From NCBI GenBank assembly GCA_947624755.1, contig CANQLQ010000060.1, forward strand, positions 1-9,208: a stretch of DNA of 9,208 nucleotides, read 5' to 3'. Below, piece by piece: positions 1 through 5,187 of this stretch (position 1 is its first letter; the number at the start of each line of letters is the position of its first letter). This stretch comes from an uncultured Clostridia bacterium. GTDB lineage: Bacteria > Bacillota > Clostridia > Oscillospirales > Acutalibacteraceae. Below the pieces are notes generated by a model. The model ran no database searches and had not been told where the DNA came from. It saw nothing but the letters and a program-made list of their open reading frames with translations. The position numbers and the translations under genes are program-made.

Positions 1-940
1 CCTGTTTTAAAAGAATATCGGTCTGAACCTCCTTGTTCTTATACCAGAGCGCTCCGTCTTTTTCATATGTATACCCTTTTTCGGTGAGAATATTTATAAT
101 TTCCCTGATTTCTCCGCTGTTATGAAGGGTCAGCTCGCTAAACCATGTGTCATAGTTTATGCGGTATTTTTTCATAGCCTTCTTCATATTTTCAATATTT
201 TTCGGAAGGGCAAAATCTACGAGAGCCTTGCGGCGTTCCTCTTCGCTTTTTTCCATAAAGCTGTCGCCGTAAACGTCGGCAAATTCCTTTGCTCTTTCTT
301 TTATATCTTCGCCGTGATAGCTGTCCTCAGGAAGTTCAACCTTATCTTCGCCAAGGAAAAGCTGCTTATACCTTACGTCAAGCGAAAGAGCAAACTTTTC
401 GATTTGGTTGCCTGCGTCATTAATATAAAATTCACGGTGAACATCATAGCCCGCATAATCGAGAACTGCGGCAAGGCAGTCACCGAGAGCGCCGCCGCGG
501 GCATTGCCCATATGCATAGGTCCTGTCGGATTTGCCGAAACAAATTCAACATTGACCTTTTCACCTTTGCCAAAGTCACTTCTGCCATAGTTATCCCCGG
601 CATTTCTTACATCAAGAAGAACATCGGCATAATATTTTGAGCCGAGATAAAAATTTATAAATCCGGGGCCTGCAACATCAACTTTTTCAAAATATGTCGA
701 ATCAAGATTCATTTCGCAAACAAAAATTTCCGCAATCTTTCTCGGTGCGAGTTTGAATGTTCTTGCATTTACCATTGCGGCATTGGTTGAATAGTCGCCG
801 TTTGCCCTGTCCGCAGGCACTTCAATAATAAAAGATGCAATCTCACTTTCGGGAAGAAGTCCCTTTGAAATTGCACTTGAAGCAGCATCTTTGACAAGCT
901 TTTCTATCTGATTTTGTGCTTTGGTTATTGTCAGTTCCAT
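1..940 (-). CDS. argS: Arginyl-tRNA synthetase, N-terminal part (cut by left edge)
   Basis: Class I aminoacyl-tRNA synthetase charging tRNA-Arg with arginine in the cytoplasm. The reading frame is open from ATG at 940 to the window edge, giving 313 codons of a protein usually near 550-580 residues. The catalytic-core KMSKS region and the C-terminal anticodon-binding domain therefore lie outside. Residues 1 to about 100 fit the ArgS N-terminal additional domain. A conserved VEFVSANPTGPMHMGNARGG block follows, with the class I HIGH signature present as HMGN at residues 143-146; this block is diagnostic for ArgS. The last visible residues (DGALWYKNKEVQTD) match the ArgS core just after the HIGH half. 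The ribosome site is weak (ACGGAT about 8 bases upstream). The gene lies 110 bp downstream of the ywiB-like gene on the same strand, a pairing common in Firmicutes, so cotranscription is likely; I found no convincing promoter in the gap. Confidence 0.96.
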   Translation of the reverse strand, partial: MELTITKAQNQIEKLVKDAASSAISKGLLPESEIASFIIEVPADRANGDYSTNAAMVNARTFKLAPRKIAEIFVCEMNLDSTYFEKVDVAGPGFINFYLGSKYYADVLLDVRNAGDNYGRSDFGKGEKVNVEFVSANPTGPMHMGNARGGALGDCLAAVLDYAGYDVHREFYINDAGNQIEKFALSLDVRYKQLFLGEDKVELPEDSYHGEDIKERAKEFADVYGDSFMEKSEEERRKALVDFALPKNIENMKKAMKKYRINYDTWFSELTLHNSGEIREIINILTEKGYTYEKDGALWYKNKEVQTDILLKQ

Positions 941-1050
941 TTTTATATCCGTACGATACAGCCAATTAAAATAAAAAATTCGGCTCAAATACCGTATAAA
1001 TCCTTTCTTGCGTTTTACTGTTAAGATAACTTTATTAAGTTAATTTTCGG

Positions 1051-1476
1051 TTAAATATTTCTTTGAGCTATTGTAATATCAAACTCTATTTCACCCATTG
1101 GTCTAAGGTCAACATCGGTTGTATACCTGAAATTGAGTTTTCCGCCCTTTTGAGTCATTACCGATTCGATATCAAGAGCCGAAACACCGAGCGAAAAAGA
1201 CCCGTACGGGGTTGTATGATGAGACATATGACGAGAATTTTTTTCAATAATCATATGTGAATTATAAGAACCTTCACGAAGAATGGTAATGCAGCTTCCG
1301 TTTTCAACATGGAGTGTTGTTTTGCAGCCTTTAAGCTCCCCGTCATCATCGGTATAGGTAATAAAATAATCATCGCTGTCACCGGAAAAATCAGCAACGG
1401 TAGTCATTTCAATAACTTCCTTATCGCCTTCAACATCCTGGTGAGTTATCATTTTCATCAGATAATCTTCCTTCAA
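1051..1476 (-). CDS. ywiB: DUF1934 / YwiB-family protein
   Basis: Small soluble protein (141 aa) of the DUF1934 family, a calycin-like beta-barrel fold of unknown function (family knowledge). The sequence is a run of short beta strands with the family's early EVIEMTTVADF element (residues 20-30), the DDYFITYTDDDGELKGCKTTLHV strand pair, and a late FDITI strand. I chose the TTG start at 1476 over the ATG at 1458. TTG has AGGGG eight bases upstream, and the extra residues MKEDYL supply the first conserved strand (DYLMKMITHQ aligns with the usual family start). The ATG at 1458 also has an AGGAAG at good spacing, so it remains an alternative. The gene sits directly upstream of argS, as ywiB does in Bacillus, which supports both identifications. 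No catalytic residues are evident. Confidence 0.85.
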   Translation of the reverse strand: MKEDYLMKMITHQDVEGDKEVIEMTTVADFSGDSDDYFITYTDDDGELKGCKTTLHVENGSCITILREGSYNSHMIIEKNSRHMSHHTTPYGSFSLGVSALDIESVMTQKGGKLNFRYTTDVDLRPMGEIEFDITIAQRNI

Positions 1477-1597
1477 GACTATCGCCCCTTTTATTTTACA
1501 TTATTTTTGTATTATTTTTTATAATAATGCCCACCGAACAAATTAAAAATATAGTTAACAAAAAATTACCTGATTTTTCTTTATCCGGCAGGCATCG

Positions 1598-1612
1598 GCG
1601 GACATCGTCCGC
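1598..1612. repeat. GC-rich perfect hairpin inside intergenic island
   Basis: GCGGAC-ATC-GTCCGC is a perfect 6-bp stem with a 3-base loop. It sits in a 42-base patch (1585-1626) in which 30 bases are G or C, flanked by AT-rich DNA. There is no U-tract on either side, so it is not an ordinary terminator. It could be an interspersed palindromic repeat or part of a structured RNA. A single copy in this window cannot decide. Confidence 0.45.
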
Positions 1613-1766
1613 AGGAGTCACACGGGTTAGAAATTATATAAAATTATAATTTTACACCGCGAAAACACTTTGTCACTAATTTGGAAGTTTCTTTTTTATG
1701 TTCCAAAAATATAAGGTAACACTTTGTGTATTGCCGAGTATTTTGGCAAAGTATTATGGAAAATTT

Positions 1767-1811
1767 GCAAGCATGATATTAAGCCTTAAACGTGATTTAA
1801 TCAGAGCTTGC
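1767..1811. repeat. Imperfect long inverted repeat
   Basis: GCAAGC at 1767-1772 is matched by GCTTGC at 1806-1811. Inside, TGAT ... TTAATCA can continue the stem with bulges, giving a hairpin about 45 bases long. No U-tract follows on either strand. Its role is unknown; a small RNA or a degenerate terminator is possible. Confidence 0.3.
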
Positions 1812-1930
1812 TTAACAGTACGCTTTCATAAATGCTAAATCATACCGGCATTTTTCATATAATATTATAATAGCACACAAACATTAAAAAATCAAATAAA
1901 TATACAACTTAATTTATAAAATACTTTCAT

Positions 1931-1959
1931 AAAAAAACGGGCCACCCGAAGGTAACCCG
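1931..1959 (-). terminator. Intrinsic terminator of the symporter gene
   Basis: Read on the minus strand, a 9-bp stem (CGGGTTACC / GGTGGCCCG, with two G-U pairs) closes a UUCG tetraloop and is followed by seven U residues at 1937-1931. It starts nine bases after the symporter stop codon. This is a textbook rho-independent terminator, so the symporter transcript should not continue into ywiB. Confidence 0.92.
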
Positions 1960-1967
1960 AAATAGTT

Positions 1968-3542
1968 TTAATCATCGTTCTCGGTTGAACCATTATAAGC
2001 GTCAACATCCGCCGATTCTTTTGTATTCTCCTGTTCTTCTTTGAGAGCCTGAAGTCTCTTTTCGCGGCGTTCTTCAAGGTCAATGAGCATCTGCTTTTTG
2101 AACTTGCCGTGAACTGAGAAGAACATAAATGCAATACCGGTAAGGAATCTTGCCGCTGCCGGAGCAAGAGCAAAAACAAACCACAAGCCTTTGAGAATAT
2201 GAAGATCTGTCTGAGGAATTGCCATACCGTTTGGATCAAGAAGAGGTTTGTATCCGATCCATGTAAGAACCATATTTCCAACCCAACTGTTAAAGCTGTA
2301 GCCAAACTTCTGGAAGTAACCGCTTACTGTGCTTACAAGACCTTCATTACGAAGTCCTGTTTTCCATTCCATATAATCGTAAAGATCTCCTGTAAGAGCA
2401 GGCATTGTAACACGAAGAATACTGTTGGGAAGACCGCATACCGTAAGGGCGAAGGTAAGCCAAATCATGTTCATTACTACGTTTGATTTAAAGGATCCGC
2501 CAAACGGAGCATAGCCGACAAGCCACATTCCCAAATATGCAAGACCGCCAAACAAAGCGCCGGAAATTGCAACATTTCTTGCACCGTATTTGTTCATCCA
2601 CTTGCCTGCAAGCGGAGTCATAATATAGTTCGGCAGACCGGTGAAAAGACCTGCAAGCGTTGCATATGAATATGCGCCCGTACAGTTGAACCAGAAGAAA
2701 GTTTCAACAGCGCCGCCGACTGATTTGAAGCCGTTGAATATGTTTGCAAATACCAATGTAAACATCGGTCTGTTGCTCAAAACAAGTTTTATTGATTTCC
2801 ATACGCTGACTTCATTCATTTCTTCTCTTGACTGAAGAGGAATACGCTCACGCATATTAAAGAAACCGTAAATCGACGTTGCCGTCGCAAGTATAACAAT
2901 CAATACCGAGAATGTTTTATACATTGAAGGTTCGGAAATGCCTGCAATTTTTCCGATGTCAAGGAAAATCGGAAGCGTTGAGGCAAAAAACGTACCAAAA
3001 AGCTTAACGAACTCACTGGTCGTTATCAAATCGTTTCGCTCTTTTAGGTTGGGCGTGTTATTATATAGTATCAAATACCATGCGCCGAAATAGGACATTC
3101 CGAGACCACGAAGAAGAATTGCAACCGAAACCCAAATGATCTTGCCTGTGTTGGTCAGATCGGGAGTGCTGAAAAGCATGAGCGTTGCAATGATCCAAAG
3201 CGGCATCGGCAAAATAAGATAAGGTTTTACACGTCCCCAACGGGTTCTTGTTCTGTCGATTACAATTCCCGAAATTGTGTCGTCGACAGCGTCATAAATC
3301 TGTGTTGCAAGCTGTATGTTTGCAAGCGCCGTAGATGACAAACCAAAAAACTGGATAAGGAAGAACTGCATTTTTGTGTTAATGAACTCATCAAGGTTCT
3401 TCTGACCCAGGTTAACGATACAAAAAGCAACGATTTCCTTCGGACTAAGGTAACGCTTATGCTGACTTTGTATCTGTTCAATTTCCGCTTCAAGCTCCTC
3501 CGGAGATTCGGAAGTCTTGACCGCTGTGTTTTCTTCAGACAT
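1968..3542 (-). CDS. GPH-family (MelB/LacS-like) sugar:cation symporter
   Basis: Inner-membrane symporter of the glycoside-pentoside-hexuronide family (MFS fold), 524 aa with about 12 hydrophobic helices between residues 35 and 480. The family signature after helix 2 is clear: YDAVDDTISG (83-92) then DRTRTRWGRVKPYL. Asp84 and Asp88 correspond to MelB Asp55 and Asp59, the coupling-cation site, so Na+ or H+ coupling is likely. The family proline in 'DP' is replaced here (DDT). The protein has an acidic, possibly coiled 30-residue N-terminal extension and a charged tail of about 45 residues, and it lacks the IIA-like domain of LacS. The substrate cannot be read from the sequence; a glycoside or oligosaccharide is usual. 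No glycosidase or regulator gene is adjacent, so it is a stand-alone unit. It has its own promoter, operator candidate and terminator. The ribosome site is weak (AAAGTGAG). Confidence 0.92.
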   Translation of the reverse strand: MSEENTAVKTSESPEELEAEIEQIQSQHKRYLSPKEIVAFCIVNLGQKNLDEFINTKMQFFLIQFFGLSSTALANIQLATQIYDAVDDTISGIVIDRTRTRWGRVKPYLILPMPLWIIATLMLFSTPDLTNTGKIIWVSVAILLRGLGMSYFGAWYLILYNNTPNLKERNDLITTSEFVKLFGTFFASTLPIFLDIGKIAGISEPSMYKTFSVLIVILATATSIYGFFNMRERIPLQSREEMNEVSVWKSIKLVLSNRPMFTLVFANIFNGFKSVGGAVETFFWFNCTGAYSYATLAGLFTGLPNYIMTPLAGKWMNKYGARNVAISGALFGGLAYLGMWLVGYAPFGGSFKSNVVMNMIWLTFALTVCGLPNSILRVTMPALTGDLYDYMEWKTGLRNEGLVSTVSGYFQKFGYSFNSWVGNMVLTWIGYKPLLDPNGMAIPQTDLHILKGLWFVFALAPAAARFLTGIAFMFFSVHGKFKKQMLIDLEERREKRLQALKEEQENTKESADVDAYNGSTENDD

Positions 3543-3577
3543 TTGATCAACTCACTTTATTAATAATGTATAACACT

Positions 3578-3596
3578 TTTGTGCATTATGTACAAA
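3578..3596. promoter_or_regulatory. Palindromic operator candidate in symporter leader
   Basis: A 19-bp palindrome with arms TTTGTGCAT and ATGTACAAA around a central T, with one mismatched pair. It lies about 30-45 bases downstream of the predicted symporter start site, where a bound repressor would block elongation. A related half site TTGTACAC lies at 3612-3619, just after the predicted start of transcription, and TACAAAAG lies next to the -35 at 3661-3668. This looks like an operator for a sugar-responsive regulator; the regulator's family is not identifiable here. Confidence 0.6.
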
Positions 3597-3630
3597 TACA
3601 ATCATAAAGCCTTGTACACTGTTGTTAAAG

Positions 3631-3659
3631 ATTTTAGCATAATAAAAAAGAAAATTCAA
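3631..3659 (-). promoter_or_regulatory. Sigma-A promoter of the symporter gene
   Basis: On the minus strand, TTGAAT (3659-3654) and TAAAAT (3636-3631) are separated by exactly 17 bases, good matches to TTGACA and TATAAT. Transcription should begin near 3624, giving a leader of about 80 bases. Upstream of the -35 is a pure A/T stretch including a perfect 20-bp inverted repeat at 3669-3688, which could act as an UP element. Confidence 0.75.
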
Positions 3660-3716
3660 GTACAAAAGTAAAAATTTCTAAATTTTTATTTTTTTTAATA
3701 ATTTAATTTGTAAAAA

Positions 3717-3743
3717 AAGACAAAAAGTATTTATTTTTGTCTT
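3717..3743. promoter_or_regulatory. Inverted repeat overlapping the -35 of the zinc-ribbon gene
   Basis: AAGACAAAAA (3717-3726) and TTTTTGTCTT (3734-3743) form a perfect 10-bp inverted repeat around a 7-base spacer. The right arm overlaps the first two bases of the TTGACA box, a typical place for a repressor or activator. Read on the minus strand it is followed by seven T, so it can also look like a terminator, but no gene is known to be transcribed through it in that direction. Confidence 0.5.
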
Positions 3744-3770
3744 GACAGTTAGCAAAATAGAAGGTAAAAT
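3742..3770 (+). promoter_or_regulatory. Sigma-A promoter of the zinc-ribbon gene
   Basis: TTGACA (3742-3747), a 17-base spacer, and TAAAAT (3765-3770). The predicted start is near 3777, about 28 bases before the ATG at 3805. The near-consensus boxes imply strong expression and also rule out an upstream start codon for the gene. Confidence 0.87.
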
Positions 3771-3804
3771 TATTAGGAGATTATATTATTTGGAGGTATG
3801 TTCT

Positions 3805-4623
3805 ATGGCACATTGCCCTAATTGCAACAGAAAGCTGCATTTCTGGAACATAAAAGCTGAGTGTCCCGACTGCGGCGTCAGCATTCCTAACTTTGAATGG
3901 GAAAAACGTCTTGAAGAAGATGCATATAAAAGAGAAGAGGCTTTTTTCAAAATGCACACTCTTTTCAAAAGAATCGGTTTTGCAGTTGCAGGTACTCCGC
4001 TTAGAATTGCAAGATTTGTTCTTGCTTTTCTTCCGATTATCGGCTATGTAGTTCCTCTTGCCAACCTTTCAATCGAACCTTCCGGTGCGCAAGCTCTTAA
4101 TTTGAAAAACGCAAGCGTACTTACACTTTTCCTTAATAAGAGCGTTGATTTGAAAGCAGCCCTTTCACTTGTTTCAAACAGTGAATCAAAGCAAGCGGGC
4201 ATTTTTGTTCTCGCGTCTTTAGGCGTTCTCGCTTTAAGTCTTTTGATCGGCGTCATTGCTTTCTTCCTCGTGCCTCTTGTCAATAAAAAGCCAAGAAGTC
4301 CTATTCATGCTGTTTTACATGCTCTTAGCATTATTTCCTATTCGCTTACACCGGTTATGCTTTCAAAGTTCTGTGCTGCTTATGCAGACTGCGGACTCGG
4401 GACTGTAACATGTTCAGTTGCATTCGGCACTTATATCGGGATCGCATTATTTGCCATTGCAATGATAGTTGATATTATTGTTGTTTCTACTCCGGTTGGT
4501 GAAAAAGATAACAAATATATTCCGGTCGATGATGAGCTTCAAAGACAATATGGAATTAATGCCGGCTTAATTGATGAAGATGAATACCCTCCCCAAAAGA
4601 AAGTTAAAGCAAAAAAAGCCTAA
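3805..4623 (+). CDS. Zinc-ribbon protein with about four membrane helices, unknown function
   Basis: A 272-residue protein I cannot assign to a named family. It opens with a compact zinc ribbon: CPNC at residues 4-7 and CPDC at 20-23, with the basic segment NRKLHFW between. A charged, probably helical linker (about 30-56) follows. Hydrophobic helices are visible at about 65-87, 130-157, 168-192 and 203-228, so the ribbon and the charged tail are both probably cytoplasmic. The C-terminus is acidic (IDEDEYPP) and then lysine-rich (KKVKAKKA). I chose the ATG at 3805 because GGAGG lies eight bases upstream. The longer frame from 3742 would begin inside the -35 box and is unlikely. The gene is divergent from the symporter, has a consensus promoter and is followed by tandem terminators, so it is probably monocistronic. 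It may be a membrane-anchored regulator or assembly factor; that is inference only. Confidence 0.85.
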   Translation: MAHCPNCNRKLHFWNIKAECPDCGVSIPNFEWEKRLEEDAYKREEAFFKMHTLFKRIGFAVAGTPLRIARFVLAFLPIIGYVVPLANLSIEPSGAQALNLKNASVLTLFLNKSVDLKAALSLVSNSESKQAGIFVLASLGVLALSLLIGVIAFFLVPLVNKKPRSPIHAVLHALSIISYSLTPVMLSKFCAAYADCGLGTVTCSVAFGTYIGIALFAIAMIVDIIVVSTPVGEKDNKYIPVDDELQRQYGINAGLIDEDEYPPQKKVKAKKA

Positions 4624-4635
4624 ACATAACAAATA

Positions 4636-4663
4636 AGGCTGCCGATCGGCAGCCTGAATTTTT
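4636..4663 (+). terminator. Intrinsic terminator of the zinc-ribbon gene
   Basis: A perfect 20-bp palindrome at 4636-4655 (AGGCTGCC-GATC-GGCAGCCT) begins 12 bases after the stop codon and is followed by GAA and five T. The short delayed U-tract is modest on this strand, and the second hairpin at 4675-4692 probably backs it up. On the minus strand the following bases (TTATTTGTT) are only weakly U-rich. Confidence 0.8.
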
Positions 4664-4669
4664 GCAGGG

Positions 4670-4701
4670 AAAAAGGAGGACTTACGCCCTCCCATTTTTT
4701 T
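4670..4701. terminator. Bidirectional terminator between convergent genes
   Basis: On the minus strand, GGAGGGC-GUAA-GUCCUCC (4692-4675) is a 7-bp stem with a GNRA tetraloop followed by five U. This terminates the 50-aa gene, 11 bases after its stop. On the plus strand the same stem is followed by CA and seven T (4695-4701). It therefore can stop transcripts from both sides. Confidence 0.88.
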
Positions 4702-4703
4702 AA

Positions 4704-4856
4704 TTATTTAACTGTTGTTTCTTCTTCAACAGGAATCTCGGGAATATAACCCTCAAGTCTGTCTGCGAAATCACGAATAGCCTGAACAAGTGACTTAAAT
4801 ACTTCAACAACCTTTGCAAGTGCTGCCTGGATTGTTTCCATAACTTGATCGAACAT
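4704..4856 (-). CDS. 50-aa amphipathic-helix small protein, unknown function
   Basis: Short gene from ATG at 4856 to TAA at 4704, with AGGAGG eight bases before the start. I do not recognise it. Residues 2-34 form one predicted helix with an unbroken a/d heptad of hydrophobic residues: F2, M6, I9, L13, V16, F20, L23, I27, F30, L34. The other faces carry near-balanced charge (D3, E7, E18, D29, D32 against K15, K21, R28, R33). The helix ends at G36, followed by the proline-bearing YIPEIP and an acidic, threonine-containing tail (EEETTVK). There is no signal peptide and no uninterrupted membrane segment. Such a helix could self-assemble as a coiled coil or lie flat on a membrane, as phenol-soluble-modulin-like peptides do; this is inference. 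Its own consensus promoter, strong ribosome site and GNRA-loop terminator argue that it is a real and well-expressed gene. It converges with the zinc-ribbon gene. Confidence 0.85.
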   Translation of the reverse strand: MFDQVMETIQAALAKVVEVFKSLVQAIRDFADRLEGYIPEIPVEEETTVK

Positions 4857-4907
4857 TAGAATTTCCTCCTTTCATATAATAAAGAGAATGATTCCCTTGT
4901 TAATATC

Positions 4908-4936
4908 ATAATACATCAATTCTTAATGCTTGTCAA
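4908..4936 (-). promoter_or_regulatory. Perfect-consensus sigma-A promoter of the 50-aa gene
   Basis: On the minus strand TTGACA (4936-4931) is an exact -35 match. A 17-base spacer leads to TATTAT (4913-4908), one base from consensus. Transcription should start near 4901, giving a leader of about 45 bases. This is the strongest promoter on the minus strand of the window, and no operator-like palindrome overlaps it, suggesting high constitutive or growth-phase expression. Confidence 0.88.
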
Positions 4937-5126
4937 TATCTTTTAAACATAACTTAATAATTTATCTATATTTGTTTTTTGACAGGATTTTTTAATTAAT
5001 TGCATTTTTTCATAGCATAATCAGTAAAATATTTTTAGTCAGATTGTGAAATCTCTCCTATATGCTTCATGTGTCATTTATCATTGAAATCAGATTCGGG
5101 ACAGAGTTGCTGCCTTAAATTTTTTA

Positions 5127-5155
5127 TTGTTGAAAACTGTAAAAAAGTGTATAAT
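5127..5155 (+). promoter_or_regulatory. Sigma-A promoter of yifB
   Basis: TTGTTG (5127-5132), a 17-base spacer and an exact TATAAT (5150-5155). The predicted start near 5162 leaves a leader of about 26 bases, just enough for the AGGTGG ribosome site at 5175-5180. Confidence 0.75.
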
Positions 5156-5187
5156 AAAGCTATATTTTGGTTTGAGGTGGTGCTTCT

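Larger units (their letters stand above)
1477..1930. other. Long intergenic region with GC island and inverted repeats, no gene
   Basis: About 450 bp with no credible reading frame on either strand; the longest stretches lack ribosome sites. It is AT-rich except for one GC-rich patch near 1585-1626. It also holds a 7-bp inverted repeat at 1680-1707 (TTTGGAA ... TTCCAAA), two copies of AACACTTTGT (1664-1673 and 1718-1727), and an inverted repeat at 1767-1811 (GCAAGC ... GCTTGC) with partial internal pairing. It lies upstream of ywiB and downstream of the symporter terminator, so ywiB leader sequence or a small RNA could be here. I could not identify a convincing sigma-A promoter for ywiB. Confidence 0.5.
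4857..5187. other. Divergent intergenic region between small-protein gene and yifB
   Basis: About 330 bp without a further gene. Its left end carries the minus-strand promoter and ribosome site of the 50-aa gene. Its right end carries the plus-strand promoter and ribosome site of yifB. The middle (about 4940-5125) is AT-rich. It shows only a small hairpin at 5041-5054 (AGATT-gtga-AATCT) and a repeated TCAGATT, neither of which I can assign a role. Confidence 0.6.

Noticed and set aside
122..640. 172-codon plus-strand frame
   Set aside because: It lies wholly antisense to the well-supported argS frame and has no ribosome site or family resemblance.
941..1050. T-box or other riboswitch in front of argS
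   Set aside because: Only 110 bases are available and I see no T-box core sequence or terminator hairpin; a short AACTT/AAGTT repeat is too weak to call.
1559..1610. Minus-strand 16-codon frame starting in the GC island
   Set aside because: No ribosome site and too short; the ATG falls inside the hairpin.
3742..3804. Upstream extension of the zinc-ribbon gene (21 extra codons)
   Set aside because: The start would be the TTG of the TTGACA -35 box, and the GGAGG ribosome site serves the ATG at 3805.
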